Source: Emydura subglobosa
Lineage: Eukaryota; Chordata; Testudines; Chelidae
Direction of reading: 5' to 3'
Assembly: GCA_007922225.1 (NCBI GenBank)
Contig: ML679968.1
Location: forward strand, 10,484,399-10,548,398
Length of the DNA stretch: 64,000 nt
Made by a program: the position numbers and the translations under genes. The notes below the pieces were generated by a model. That model was not told where the DNA came from. It did no database searches and saw nothing but the letters and a program-made list of their open reading frames with translations. Positions 1 through 13,389 of this stretch are shown piece after piece (within the stretch, counting starts at the first letter, position 1; every line of letters starts with the position of its first letter).

Positions 1-398
1 ATTTATTGTCTTTAGACAATAGAATTTAAGGCCAGAAGGGTCCGTTGTAATCAATCTGACTTCCTGCATATTGCAAGTCACAGAACATTTCCCACCCAGT
101 TCTGTAATAGACCCATAACCTCTGGAGGAGTTACCAAAGTCTTCAGATCATAATTTAAAGACTTCAGGTTACAGAGAATCCACCATTTATTCTAGTTTAA
201 ACCTGAATGTGACACCTACCCCATTGCTGCAGAGGAAGGAAAAAAAAAAAAAAACCTAAAATCACCAGGGTCTCTGCCAATCTGACCTGGGAGAAAATTC
301 CTTCCTGACCCCAAATATGGTGATCAGTTGGACCCTGAGCGTGTAGGCAATTTCCCCAGGCAGACACCTGAGAAAGAATTTGCTGTAGTAAATCACTC
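1..398 (-). mobile_element. CR1 LINE 3'-end fragment
   Basis: The sequence is the antisense of a sauropsid CR1 3' region. It carries the phrase about 'ggccagaagggtcc' near the start, then 'acagagaatccacc' and 'ctgacctgggagaaaattcc', in the same order as the longer CR1 at 18,800-19,160 of this window. The two copies differ at many positions, so both are old. A 15-base A run at 240-255 interrupts it. The element continues beyond the left edge of the window or is cut there. No coding part is present. Confidence 0.85.
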
Positions 399-470
399 AT
401 ATATCTTAATTCTGGTCATATGAAATTGGATTTTATGCCCTAATGTATTATATTAAATATATGGGCCAAA

Positions 471-1394
471 TGTGTTATCATAACCCAGTCACTGTCCAAA
501 ATTAAAGTGTTAAACAAAGTTCAGGGTTTTGGCATAAAGCACCTCAGCCTGCTTAGCTCCCTGGCAAACATACCATTAAACATCCTTTTAACGTTTTATT
601 AAAGACACAGAAAAGAATTAAAAACAGTTAAAGCGTATGAAATGTAAAGTATTAAGTAAGGCTTTAATTTTAACAACATTCCTTGTTCCCTTTTTCTTTA
701 GCTGGAAGAGGTTTGAAAGGAAAATCCCCCTTGTTCAACAGTCTCTTAAATGGTATCAAAGATGACAATAACTGTGCTTTTGGGGGAAAGAAAGGAAATT
801 AGTTGAGATGGGCTGGAGCTCTTGTTGCTGCTGCTGCTGCTGTTAAAATTCCATTCCATATCACCCCAGGTGGTGTTTGGGATTCAGCTGGAGTCAGTAG
901 AGGTAGTGATGTCATCTGAATCCCTCTCTCTGGCCTGGTCTGGTCAGGATCAGAATGAAGGATGTCTCGGGTCCCAGAAGATGGTGGGAGCGGCAGCCAT
1001 GATGATGACACTTGCTACAGTAGCCTCTGGCTGTTCTTCCATCTTTTCCCCCAAGTCTCTTTCTTTAATGACCTAAAAAGGGAGTGATAGGTGGAATAGC
1101 CCATCCCCTCATAATTTTGTTCAACAATTAGGCCCTATATTTGTCACACCAATATTGTTTCATTAATTACTGGACCCACATTTTCTTTTTTTCCAAGCAT
1201 CATTTTAACACAGTATTTGAGTTATATCATTAGGCTTCTTTGATTGGACTAAGTCAGTCTGTCTCCCTTTTGGTACCTTTGCCCACCAAGATTTGTTTTT
1301 ATACATTAATATGATCTCTTATGAACTTCCACATGCTTTTTTTTATAGTTGAGCTCTCAAAGAGGGTACATTTGTAGGCCCAGTTATCACAACA
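471..1394 (-). mobile_element. Solo LTR-like repeat, copy A
   Basis: This segment is repeated at 17,222-18,290 in the same orientation, with about three quarters identity by eye. Read on the minus strand it begins TGTTGTGATAAC and ends in CA, with a poly(A) signal AATAAA (plus-strand tttatt at 595-600) about 125 bp before the end, which is the layout of an LTR. No internal retroviral sequence and no clear target-site duplication were found. A short GCT run lies at 827-842. The class of element is not certain. Confidence 0.6.
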
Positions 1395-1794
1395 GTCTGC
1401 TGACTACTGGTATTTTAACTGTGATTCACTCTGTATATATAAGCCTGATTGCTTAAATCTTCCTCATATATAAGATTTAGAGGACACTGAAAAGGAATCT
1501 TATCAAAAGATCATCTTGTTAACCTCCTTTTTGAAATGAGGTTTCCAGTAGCTAGAGTTAACTTCATGGTCAATCAATACCTTTACCATACTGGTTAGAT
1601 TGACTTCTGATGAAGCACTGCTCAAAAGCATAGACTTCACTATAGAAGAGAATGAAAAGATGTAAAAATGTTCCCTATGCAGATTCCACACCATCTCTTT
1701 CAGGCATGGATCCTCATTCAGCTTTTGCTTATGACATCAAATTTTTAGGTAGGAAATGGCAGGAAAAGGAAATGAAGATCTATTTGGGCACTAT

Positions 1795-2010
1795 AACCAA
1801 GTAGAAAAGGTCCTAGAGCGGGACTCAGGAGACCTGGGGTGAATTACTGGCTCTGGCACAGGCAGGCTGAGTGATGTAGGTTAGTCACATCTGTCTCTGT
1901 GCCTCAGTTTCATCATCTGTAAAATAACCATCTTTGTAAAGCACTTTGAGATCTACCAAAGTAAAACACTATGTAAGAGCTAGATATTGTTATATAGTAT
2001 GCAATGGCAT
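1795..2010 (+). mobile_element. MIR (CORE-SINE) fragment
   Basis: Order of motifs matches MIR: 'gactcaggagacctgggg', 'tggctctggcacaggc', 'gtgcctcagtttcatcatc', then 'aagcactttgagatct' near the end. The copy is degraded but covers most of the SINE core and LINE-related tail. Confidence 0.85.
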
Positions 2011-3837
2011 TTATGTGACAGCCAACATCTTAGCCAACACCAGTGACCTACTAACTTGAAAGCATTAATTTCTACATTTTTAAGCTAAAGAACCAGGCTC
2101 AGTAGCTGGGTGCTGCAAGAGACTCACATCATCTGTAGACTGGGCACAGAAGGTGCTATGTAAGATGCTGAGCAGTGGGTCCCACAAACTTTGATACTTC
2201 ATTTCTTCTTTGGAGATTTAGCTTAAGTAACTGAAGCAGCTTTCTGCTCAAAACTCCCACAAGTCCTTTCTTCAAGCTCTACCCTGCCATTCATTATTCC
2301 CAATAGAATTGCTTCAAGAGGGATGCAACATGTTCTCCTCTCCCATAGATCAATAGTAATATATGACTGAAGATTCACTCTCCACTTACCAATTGGGAAA
2401 GAATACACGTCTGATTCCTGAATACAAGAGTCCCACAACAAGGCATTACTTTTACTGCACTGTTAAGTTAAACATCTTTTATTACAGTTTCTGTATGAAT
2501 GACTCTACAAAATATATTTCTTGGCCAAACAGCAACTGATACAGAATTTTAATTACTTACATAGTTTACAATTAGCAACACTTTCCCAGGAGATCCAAAA
2601 CTTTACAGGTTAATGGCACAGGCTGTACTTCCTCTGAGCTGATTACATTCTGGTTTACAGTTACCAATTAAAGAAACCAATTACAGCTCCAAACTGTGTC
2701 AACACAGACTGACCTAATTTAATCCTGGTTAATCAGTTACCCAAACAAATTCTATTTCTTGAACAAACTCAAATTGGGTTAAAGAACATAAAATGTGAAT
2801 TCCTGACTATGTTTCAACTATAAAAAACTTAGCAAAGGAAAATATTTTAAATGATCCTATTGCAATCCAAAATGAATTCTCAGCAAAGAAATTATTATTT
2901 GAGAAGAACACATTATGAAACATTTGTGATCTTTTTGTTATGGTCAGCCAAGTGTCACCCACTGTGGTGTTTTGTAAGAAGTAGTTAAGCATAACTTCAG
3001 TTTCACCATTGCCTCATTTAAAAGGGCACTGACATGGAGATTTTAAAGTAGTGTTTTAAAGTTAGTAATGTCCTTCGAAGTTTAAAAGTCAAATGGGCAC
3101 TTTTCCTTTCCTGTATTTTTAAAGGCCAAATGTTCTGAGCCAGCCTATTTATTTGGAAATTTTAAGCAAATGAGGATCTGAAATTAGTCGATTGAGTTAG
3201 GCCCTAATTCTGCAAAGGGATACACAAAAGTGAAAATGTCCACCCTCTGCAGGGCCTTATCTGAAATGTAATAAATCCACTTCTTTTTGTGTGTGTTTGT
3301 GTCTTTCTTTTGGATACTGTTGTAAGCAAGGTCTGAGTGGCCTTCTCCTTGCACCAGCTGAAAGGGGGGCACTTTATCTGCATGGGCTCTGTACCTGCAT
3401 AAGCACACCTAGGTGCTGAGCAGCATGATGGGAAATGGTCAGTTTTGGCTGGTATTGGGTTACAAATCACTGGAGTGTTAACTGCAGGGGTAATGAAATG
3501 TTGCCTCCCTATTATATAAGCAAATGGCAGCAGAACTGTGCTTAGTCTGTTTTGATGAAAAATTCACTCCCATCTGAACAGAACTCAGCAAAGGAGGCAT
3601 TCGGATGCCAGAGACTATAAAATCAATCAGGGAGAGGTGGGGTCACTGTACTAGTTCTGACAAAGGGCTAATGTCAGGCATGGATTGACTATCTCCTCCC
3701 ACTGTTAAAAGGTAGAATTAATTATTCCTTTTAGAGTCTTGTTTTGTTAAAAAAGCAGGGACATTGCTCCTGTGTCGTACAAGATTTTCCCATGAATGAC
3801 AGCTAACAACTGAAACTCAGTAAAAGCTAAAATCACT
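2011..3837. other. Unique AT-rich DNA, no feature seen
   Basis: No coding frame with recognisable similarity, no tRNA-like fold and no repeat I can name. Short open frames on the minus strand at 2,223-2,441 and 3,204-3,470 have no recognisable domain. Confidence 0.5.
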
Positions 3838-4612
3838 AAAAGAATTGGGAAAGCACAAGAGACTGACCACCAGCAGAGGAGGCTTGGAGGCAGCGGGAAC
3901 CAGTGTGATGGGAGCCAACAGAGGGGACGTGGTGAGGCTTGGAAGTGATGGTAGCCCATAGCAGAGGGGCGCCTACAGGTGGTGGGAGCCCACAGCGGTT
4001 GGATACCGGCAGGTGCAGCAAAGGGGACCAGTCAAGCCCGCGTCTGGCTGGTGGCAGAAACCCTACAATCGAGAGGTGGACAGTGCACCGGTGTGCCCAG
4101 AGGATAGTGTGTGATTTCCTAGGTGATTGGGTGAGGGGCTTGAGCCAATTTGCTGTTGTATCATTGACAGGCGCCCCTAGATATAGAAGCTGGCCCTTTG
4201 CTACTGCCGGCTCTGTAAATTGGCTATTGGTGCGAGTGTAATACCAACTCTGTCTGTGAACGCCGAATGCCAGTTCCGGAGAAAAGGACCACAAAGTGGA
4301 AGACATAGAAGGAGAAGGTCTCTTGAGCCAGGAAAGAAAGGAGCTGGATAGTGAGAAGGAGGGGATGTAGGCACTGGATATAAGCTGGAGATCTCTGAAG
4401 CTGGAGATATAATGGAGTTTGGGAGTCAAGCAGCTGGAGGAAAAGGAACCAACATCCATGGCAAGAGCTAGGAGAAAGAAAGCCAAACGGTAGTATTAGA
4501 GTATATATGAGATGCAGCTGGAGCTTAGCGGGGACTGGCAGGGCAAGGGAAGTCTCTGGAACCAGCTCAGAATGAGGGAAGAGCTGAGTATAGGTAGCTG
4601 GAGGCAACATCC
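3838..4612. repeat. Unclassified GC-richer block with degenerate repeats
   Basis: Base composition is clearly richer in G than the flanks. The first 200 bp hold irregular recurrences of 'gaggcttgga' and 'gggagccca' in a minisatellite-like pattern. A 216-codon minus-strand open frame spans 3,836-4,486, the longest in the window, but its translation is low-complexity and Ser/Leu/Pro-rich, with no domain or signal I recognise, and looks like a by-product of low stop-codon density. It may be a remnant of an unknown transposable element. Confidence 0.35.
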
Positions 4613-5605
4613 ATTTTAATAATAGTAGTGGCTGCCTATAATCTTTTTTATTTTTTAAACGGAAAATGACTTTGCTATAAGCAACATCTCACTGTAACTG
4701 GAGAAGGATTTTTAGTGGTGCCGGTGTATAATTCTGCTTTCTATAGGCCTACACACATCAGCCTGCACTACTCCCTGGCCCAAAAGATTTGGGAATCAAC
4801 ATGACACAGATTCCATACAGCTTCTTCTTCCCCCACAGGGAGACCCAAGCATTACCATAATAACGGACACCTCTCACTGGCTACTTTTCATGCACTAGAA
4901 CCAAGGGGTAACAGGACTGAAAGCACATCTTCTGAGCAGCACTAGTCCATAAAATGTCTTTCTGTCCAGAACTGTTGCATGATAAATAGAACATAACCCT
5001 ATAGGAATCAGGAATTTAGTTTTGTTTCATTGCAGATGGATTTTTATTGTTAGCAATGTCATTATGATCAGGATTCATAATATCTTAGTTCATTTCCACA
5101 GGAAAACAAATCCCAGAAGAACAGTTGGAAATGTGCACTAAAAAAAAGTAAACCACATATTTGTCCCATCCCTACTCATTAGCTGACCGAGATCTGATGT
5201 TCTACCAAGGTGAGATTCACCCATTCCTCTGTGTGTGCTCATCAGGACCCATATAGCATATTAATCTTGGATGTGGCGAATGACCGCATGAAGAACAAAC
5301 TGGTTCTTTGATGGCCAATTCCTTCCATTTCATGTCTTTTTTTTAAACTTTCTAATCTATACTTTAGCTATTGCAGCATCTATGTCCTATTGCTACACAT
5401 GTCTTCCAATAAATGAAGACGTACCCAAGACTCCTATGAGTGAAGCTCAACACATTTGAGAAATATCTGGGTTTTTTTTTTCAAGAGCTGGATGATTTAC
5501 CTTATGTGTCATCTTGTATCCTAGTCTCTCAGAGTTTAGCAAATATTCACAAAGAATCACCATACTATATTGTTTTAAGTATTACTGAATAACACTGAGA
5601 GTTAG
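4613..5605. other. Unique DNA, no feature seen
   Basis: No gene or nameable repeat seen in this stretch. Confidence 0.45.
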
Positions 5606-5770
5606 TATGCTGCAGTAAGTATACCCTATTGGGGTTAATAGTATTATACCTATTTTACAGATGGTTAAACATAGAAACATAGACTTAAAGTGACCTTGTC
5701 ACTGCAAAACAGCAAGGGGAATGTCAATATTAGAACCCACTCATAGTCTTCTCCTCTGACCATGACTCAA
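5606..5770 (-). mobile_element. MIR fragment, antisense
   Basis: Antisense MIR signature: 'cctattttacagatggtt', then a stretch resembling 'aagtgacttgcccaaggtcac', 'cagcaaggggaatg' and 'tagaacccactcatagtctt'. The copy is well degraded. Confidence 0.75.
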
Positions 5771-6984
5771 CTCTTTTATTTTATGGATTTTTAAAATCTT
5801 TATTAGGCATCATTTCAAAAAGAAAATTAATTGAAAAGAGTGGGCAGAGCATAATTGTCCTTGCAAATATAAAATATACCTCAGAAAGGAGCATTTATAA
5901 GGACAAAATCTACTGTGACCAGAACTATTTATTTTCATTAAAAATACTACTAAAAGGGAAGTTAATATTTTGAGGAATATTCTGGATAAATAATTACTTT
6001 TAATTACAAATTAGTTTAAGGATAAATATGTACTATTAAAAACTATACAAAGAAAGTCAGCATTTACTGCTAAATATTAATGTATGTAATTAATATTTTC
6101 TCAGTCATTCTGCCATATACACTCATGACCTCTGCACTTATTTGAATATGCTCAGAACAGGAGCACATTAAAAATGGCAATAAGTACAATGAAAATTGGG
6201 TGTTTCAGTTTAAGACCTATTTTGTGGTCACAGCAAGACTCATCCATTCCCAGTTATTAGGCACATAAATGGGAAAAGCCAGAAGTCCTGCTTATACCCT
6301 ACCAAAAAACAAATGTGATAAGTCCAAGGACAAGAATGATTTCTTGACAAATAATATTGACTGCTTGTTTTATATTAACCCATTAAAAATGTTATTCCAC
6401 AAAATGAAACGAATGACTACAGAACAATAAACTACAACATAAAGTTGCAGGTCAGCTTTTCAAAGTATTATTTCAGCCTGCATATTAATTCTCTACTGAT
6501 GAATCTGTTCATGGCCAAGGTACACTTTTTTTTGTGACATGGGCTTTTTCTGCAATGGCCTGCAACTTTATTGTTTTTTATATTTCCCTGATCCTTATGT
6601 GTATCTCCAGAACTGAAATGCACATTCTGAATTTCAGTGTTGTCACTGCAACTTTTTTTTTCTTTTCAGTATGTGTGGTTTTTCAAACAAGAGTAAGTAA
6701 ATCTGATTTGAGAAACCTGGGGGAAAATTTCCTATCATTTTCCCAAAGATCTGATGCAAATCCCTTGGAAGTTAACGAAAAGACTCCTATTAAACTTAAT
6801 GGCTTTGTCTCAGGCCTCAAATGAGAAGTTTTGTCGCAAATGCAGTCAGTGCACCTATTGTTTCATCACAATGTTCACTCACTCAGGTAGGGGAATCATA
6901 TTCCCCCTGCAGAGCAAAAATATCTTTCTGAATATACACTGGAGGGTGGAAAACCAAGAGACTTGGGTCCTGATTCTCCTATCA
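5771..6984. other. AT-rich DNA, no feature seen
   Basis: Very AT-rich with short homopolymers. An open frame of 96 codons at 6,534-6,824 has a hydrophobic start but no recognisable similarity and is probably chance. Confidence 0.45.
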
Positions 6985-7231
6985 CAGTGATTCCCAAAGT
7001 GTGGGTTGCGATCCCATATGTGTGAGGTCACACTATAGAGAGGACATCATTTTGTATAGCAATATGGCCTCCTACATGCACTCTGATTCACATGTAGGGT
7101 GCATGCAACGTAAGAGTCTGTGGAGAATGACATATTGCTCTTCAAAATGGCATTCTCCTTGCTGTCTGGGGTCCCGGCAGGAAAGACTTCATTAAAATGG
7201 GGGCATGCCGGCAGAAGTTTGGGAACCCCTG
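6985..7231. mobile_element. hAT-like non-autonomous DNA transposon
   Basis: A 247-bp element with inverted ends: 'cagtgattcccaaa' at the left and, read on the other strand, 'caggggttcccaaa' at the right. Such 'cagtggttcccaaac' ends are typical of Charlie-type hAT elements. 'tatca' lies next to both ends, but an exact 8-bp target duplication is not preserved. No transposase is encoded. Confidence 0.65.
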
Positions 7232-7239
7232 TATCACAT

Positions 7240-7470
7240 AGGGCTCGATCTAAAGACTGCTGAGGTCAGTGGGAGTCTTTCCATTGATTTCAATGAGCTA
7301 TCGGATCAGCTAATACTCTCACATATATTGTAGCTCTCTGTAACTCCATTGATCTTGCAATTTACGTTAAGTCCCATTAACTTTTAGTGGGACTTAAGTC
7401 ATTTAGGAGCTTGAATCCCACTGGGACTTAGGTTCCTAAGTCATTTAGATACTTTTGAAAATTTTACCGA
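7240..7470. repeat. Ancient small palindromic repeats
   Basis: Two segments. At 7,240-7,305 'agggctcgatctaaag' and 'cattgatttcaatgagc' resemble a widespread amniote repeat that is its own approximate reverse complement around the motif CCATTGA-TCAATGG. At 7,350-7,470 'agtcccattaac' and 'tgggacttaagtc' form a similar inverted pair, ending in 'cttttgaaaattttacc'. Related pieces lie at 26,150-26,260, 42,770-42,850, 45,180-45,262 and 51,065-51,240. Confidence 0.5.
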
Positions 7471-9690
7471 TTATAGGTAAAGTGAATTTCACCTTCAGAT
7501 ACCAAAGTACAGTGTATCAATAATGTGTGAAAGTGAACCAAAATATGAGAAAGAAACTTTGGTCTACAAACCAATGCTATCCTGAAAAGAGCACATTATG
7601 TATAATTCCCCAATGTCTTGAATTTCGTGTGGCCAACCAATTCTGAGGATATATATAAAACTTCTGCCTCCTGTGTTGTCAATCTGGCATCTGATTTCGT
7701 ATGAAAGAACTTATTTTACTTCTTTTTCCTCCCACAATCAGATATTTTGTTCAAAGCTGCAAAGTGACCACCTGAAATGTGAAGGGAAATATTAAAGTTA
7801 ACAGTTATTACCAGTGTAGTACAGTCAATATATTTGCTGTTATAGTGTGTTAAAATCTGCTTTAAAGACCAGAGGGACCACTTAACAATGTCATCTAAGA
7901 TTTGTGTACATTCTGCAATAAAAATGTACACTTAGACTAAACTGAAATATGTTTATATAAATCACTATTAGAATTAGGTAATTAAGCGTCAAGTACTGCT
8001 CAACTTTCCTTAGTCCCAGCTGTTGCTCAAGATAGTGCCTTGAAGATAAATATTTATGCATGGTAAAGACTGTAACAAAAACTTGACACTTGAATTAGGG
8101 TTTGAAATGACCATCCCAAAAACACTATACAAAAACATTAGAGAACTTTTTTAAATTCAAATCTACTGTACAGTTAGTTAGTTTAAATTCCATTATATTA
8201 TAATATTATTATTATGACACATGAACCAATAAAGCCTGATAAGAATCAGTACAGACTTTTAAAAATATACTGTTACAAGAGAACTGAGTTACCAGAGATT
8301 ATGGTGTAATCATTACTAGAACCATAGTTAAGGTTATAGTAAAAAATGATCTGTTGAAAAAATTTCAAAATTCTTCTAATGCTTCTTTTGCCTACATTTA
8401 GGGAACAAATGAAAGTCAGCAGAAACATGAAACATACCTCTGGAATGTCCTTGGTAATATCTAGTAAATGGTACCAAAAATAGAGTCTAAAAATTTAAAT
8501 ATAAAATTATTATATCTTGGTTTTTTGCTATGGGGTGCATGACATAGTGCTTGTGATCAGCCACAAATCGAGAGAGGCATATGGCAACCTGGATTATGCT
8601 GAGGAGGCGATATTGGATCCACATTTATGCAGATTGAGTAGCCCTGGCATTCTGTGTGACTAGTGAAGAGGAGCTATGGCTGATATTCTGCACCTTTGTC
8701 CTGGATTGGTGGGTGAATTTCTACTTCCCAACCACTCTGCAGTTCTCCGAAGAGCATTCATGGGTTCTATGCAGGTGGAGTGGGTTTCAATCTTTTAAGA
8801 GTATTTCTTATATTTTGCAGTCTCAGTGTACTGACTTGAGGCAAATTGATACTGTACCCTTTAAATACTATAAAATATATTGAATCTGGATTATATCTGT
8901 CAAGTGCCAAACTATTTTGATAGTACTGAAATCCTTCAGAGTGTATCCCAAATCTATGTAATGTTCTTGCACCCTAATATTTATATTAGAAATTTTATAC
9001 TATCAGATGTGTGGGGAGAATACATGTATTGAGCTATCTCCCTCAAGCTGAGGAGTTCGAAAAGTCATAGTTATTTCTTCCAATTTCAGTTGTATTTTAT
9101 GTTCACAAAAGCGTATCCCAGTATCTGATATTTTTGGCTGGATAGCATTTGTATAACTTATTTACTACATCATATTCAGCAGTGTATATTGTTTCTGATA
9201 TTGAGAACAGTAAAACTAAGAGGAATTTCACAACCTTTCACAATGTTTATTGTACTATGAGACTTGCAGTTATGTCACAGACTCAATAAAGGATTTAAGC
9301 ATGTGCCTAAATTTCAAAATGCAGTGGGACTACTTGCATACTTAAAGTTCAGTAGCTTGATAAACTGGTCCCTAATTGGTAGGGGGAAAATATTTCAATG
9401 CATGCCACACAGTGTCCAATTTTATTTTTGTGTGTGTTAGCATCAGACAACTATACAATTTGAAGTGTAAAATCAGAATTTCGTCAAAAAAATCCCAAAG
9501 AAAGACAGAATTATTTTTCAATGATAATTATCAAAGAAAAATAATCATTTTTGCATCAACATTATTTAAAACATAAAACTAGGAATCATTCTATAAAGTA
9601 TGGTGTTACTATACTGTCTCCGTGTTCCCATATTACAGTTTCCTTCTCTTTCCTTGTCATCTTTTTTGGCTGCAGTGCCATTGTGCCTTT
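7471..9690. other. AT-rich DNA, no gene seen
   Basis: Nothing recognisable apart from a possible ancient-repeat fragment at 9,280-9,375 with the phrases 'aagcatgtgcctaaattt' and 'agtgggactacttgcat'. Confidence 0.45.
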
Positions 9691-10500
9691 CACAAGAACA
9701 TAAGAGCTGCCGTACTGGGTCAGATCATAATCCATCTTGCATCTTACAGTGGCCTATACCAGATCTTCAGGAAGAGTGTACAGAACAGGACAATCATGGA
9801 TTGATCCACCTCTGTCTTCCATTCCCTGCTTCAGCTAGTCAGAGGTTTAGGATCACTCCAAATATTATCTTTGTTGATAATCATTGACCGACCTATCCTT
9901 CATGAACTTACCCAGTTCTTTTTGGAACCCAGTTATGCTTTTGGCGATCACAACGTCCCATGGCAAGGAGTTCAACATGTTAGGTGTGCATTATGTGAAA
10001 AAAGTAATTCCTCTTGTTTGTATTAAATCTGATGCCTATTAATTTCATCGGATGATCTCTGCTGTTGGTATTATGTAAAAGGGTAAATAACACTTCTCTA
10101 TTCCTGTTTCCACACCATTCATGATTTTATAGACCTCTATCATATCTCTCCTTAGTCATCTCTTTTCTAAGCTGAACAGCCCTAACTTTTTAGTTTCTAG
10201 TTGTATAGAAGCCATTTCATATCCGTTATCATCTTTGTTGCCCTTTTCTGAATCTTTTCCAAAGCCATTATATCCTTTTTGAGATGGGGCAACCAGAAAT
10301 GGAAACAGGATTCATGGGTGTACCATGGATTTATATAGTGGCATTATAAAATTTTCTGTCTTATTTTCTATGCTTTTCCTAATAGTTTCAGTAACAAGTG
10401 GAAGTTGAGTGGAAGTTTTCAGAGAACTATCCATGGTGACGCCAAGATCTCTTTCTTGGGTGGTAACAGCTAATTAAGAACCCATCTTTGTATATGTATA
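9691..10500 (-). mobile_element. CR1 LINE fragment, 3' part
   Basis: Antisense CR1 from its 3' end ('aagaacataagagctgcc', 'tactgggtcagatcat') into the end of the RT-coding ORF2. Later parts include 'acccagttctttttggaac', 'catgattttatagacctc' and 'ccaagatctctttcttgg'. The central part is continuous, and there is a deletion near 10,388-10,410. Many stop codons in all frames show it is dead. Confidence 0.9.
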
Positions 10501-10984
10501 GAAGATCTAATTACTAAAACAGATGTCATAATATATTGAGATCAATATACTGACAACTCCCTTCTTCCTTGGAAAAAATTGTTTGAAGGGAGATTACCAT
10601 TATAAATCACTCATCAGTGAAAATGTCCTAATATAACTCATCTGTGGATTCAGCTTCATTAAACAAAACATATAATATTGTGATCCTAACTGAAAGTTAC
10701 CTTCATTCCAGTGACAAGTACCAAAATTAAGAGGAAGAAATGATGAAAACACTCACACAGAGCAGTAACTGATGCTGATAAAACCTAATCTAGAGGCAAG
10801 GAATGACCTGACTCAGACTTTTGTTTAGATATCAAAAGCCACATTATATGTCATTGGAAAAGTAATTTCCAAAAGATAAACAAGAAAGTCTTGAACTTCG
10901 CCTGTGATAGTGCCAAAATAATCTGAGTATGTTCAATATAGGCCTGATCCAAGCCCAGTGAAATCAGGGGGAAAATTCCTTCTG

Positions 10985-11400
10985 ACTTAGGAACACAAAA
11001 ATTGCTAGACTGAATCAGACCTGTGGTCCATCTAGCCTAATTGCTAGAAATTGATCCCAGTCTTGAAGCATGAGGTTTAATTTCTCTTCCCAAATTTATA
11101 TTAGCAATAACTGTAATAATTTGTCCAATCCCTTTTTGGGCTCAATGTGGTGACAAGTCCCACAGTTTAACTACACAGTGTGTGAAAAAACATTTTCTTT
11201 TATTGGTTTGGAATTTACCACCTTTTAGGTTCACTGAATGTACTTTGTTCTTGTATGTGAGACAGGGATAATAGTGGTTCCCGATCTACCTTCTCTAGTC
11301 TATTCCTTATTTTATATATTGTTATGATGTTGCCTCTTAATTACCTACTTTATATGGTAAATATAATTGTTTCAATCCCTCTTCATATGACATTTTTTCA
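10985..11400 (-). mobile_element. CR1 LINE fragment of another subfamily
   Basis: Another antisense CR1 3' part: 'aggaacacaaaaattgct', 'tgaatcagacctgtggtcc' and, further on, 'tctagtctattccttatttt' and 'gttatgatgttgcctctt'. It differs from the neighbouring CR1 at 9,691-10,500, so it is a separate insertion. Confidence 0.75.
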
Positions 11401-12059
11401 TGCCCCATATCATCTGGGTCAGGCCAGTCTTTCCACGATTCGCCACAGGATGCATTGATGGTGCAGCCAGCGATACAACGGCAAGTGACAGGCGCCGGTC
11501 AATAAACCTGACTCCTTGTGGGAAGCACCCAAAGGTGGGATAGTGGAACCCACTGGTGAAGGAAATCTCCCCAGAAAAATTGTGTAAACCAGAATCTTGT
11601 TGGCCAACAGTACCCACACTATTTGGTTGAATGGGAAAACGGGTAAACGGGTAACTGGGTAAACCACACCCATTTAGAAAATGCGCAGATGCGGACTCAA
11701 TACATCAACTGATTCCTTAATTTGGTATGGTGTTCTGGCTAGAAGATCCAGCAGGCCTATACAAGTTGTCTCAACCGTTGTCTTCCCATTAGAGTTCTAC
11801 AGTCCTGGCCGAAAGAAGGTGGAGGCTATAGCAACCCCCTTCCTTATTTGTTTTGCTTAGGTGTACACATTAAAGATATGTGCTTGATGTTCGCTTGTCC
11901 TGGTGGGGAAGGACCTAAGTATCAGCAGTTGCTCAGATGTTCAAGTAGCCCTGTTTAGGGGTGGCCTGCTTGCCCCAATTTGGGGAAGGCTCTAGAAATG
12001 GTGGGCTAAAAAAGCTCCCTTCCTACTTTTTCTTTCCTGGCTCTAAATTAATCATTGCT

Positions 12060-13030
12060 TGTTGGAATGTTCATACTATGTTAATGAACTTGACCTGAAA
12101 GACCATGAACTTCAGAAAACAGACACAATTGATAGAGAACTACATCTACTGGGCATTGATATTGCAGCCTTCAGTGAGACAAGACTTTCAGAAACTGGAT
12201 CACTAGATTAAGTAATGAACCAAATACACAGTGTCGGATTTGCTGTCAGGAAGTCTCTTTAGTGCTTGTACCCCTCCAGCATTTATTAATGAGAGGAACA
12301 TGCAGCTGGACATGAATATGAACTGACTTTTCTGTCCATCTACGGACCAACATATGACTATTCAAAAAAGCAAAAAGATTAGTTCTAGTCTCACCTGGAA
12401 CAAACCATCAAAAATGTCCCCGCAAGGAACAGACTTGTTGTTCTTGGTGATTTCAATGCCCATATGGGTAAGGACTGGGGACACATCATTGGCCAACACG
12501 GCACAGGTAGCCTTAATAAAAATGACCAACGTGTCCTTGAGCTTTGTGCCTCTTGTGAGCCAATAGTCTTGAATACCTAGTATGCTGGCAGCAGCAGCAA
12601 CATGAGCAGAGCAGCACATGGAGGTACCCCTGCTCTGGACACTGGCATCAACTTGACCTCATCCTGATCCACGGCAGAAACATTCATGTTGTACTGCATG
12701 CTCAATGAAAGGATACTATTGATTGTGACGCTGATCATGCCCTTGTCAGGGCCAAGCTCCAATTACATCTTAAAAAGATCCATCTTGTGAAGCCAAAAGG
12801 CAAATTTCACCTTGATATTACTAGCATGAAGGACTCTGACACTCGTGCAAAGTTTCAACATGTTCTTGAGCATGTTTCTGAAAATGATCAGCTTGATTCC
12901 CCTGATTCTGACACCTTGTGGGGCAATTTTAAGAACAAGACACTGGCTATTGTCAAGGATGTCCTTGGAACAACAACAACAACAAAAAACAACCTCACTG
13001 GTTCACAGAATCTAAACATCTGCTGCTCCC
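12060..13030 (+). pseudogene. LINE endonuclease domain remnant
   Basis: This would be the N-terminal AP-endonuclease of the LINE ORF, the enzyme that nicks target DNA to prime reverse transcription. Visible landmarks are WNVHTM at the start, a stretch reading LLGIDIAAFSETRLSE near 12,150-12,195, GDFNAHMG (12,446-12,469) and a DADHALVR-type catalytic block near 12,727-12,750. The last block leads directly into an 83-codon open frame at 12,787-13,038 that forms the linker towards the RT. Frame changes and stop codons break it in several places, including a stop shortly after SETRLSE, so it cannot be translated as one protein. Confidence 0.8.
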
Positions 13031-13389
13031 ATGTATAGAAAAGAAGAAGCAAGCTCACCAAACTTTACTTGAACAACCAAGTCCGCAATTCTTAAGTGCA
13101 AAGAGGCTAAAACTGCGGTCCAGAAAGCCACTAGACAGTGTGCCCAGAAGTGCTGGCAAAACCTGTGCAAGAAGATTCAGACCTGCTTTTGAAAGAGGGG
13201 ACCTTCATGGTACCTATGATGGAATCAAAGTGGCACTTAATCCAATTGTAAAAAGACTGCAAAGCTGAAAGCGAAAGATAGTACCATCCTGACTGACAGG
13301 TAAGAACAACTTGACCGATGAACTGAGCATTACAAAGAACTCTAGTCAAAGGATTCCTCTATCTGTGATACTGCCTTAACTGCCATTCC

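Noticed and set aside
3836..4486. 216-codon minus-strand open frame as a protein gene
   Set aside because: No domain, low-complexity Ser/Leu/Pro composition, located in a G-rich block with repeats; no splice or promoter context was evident.
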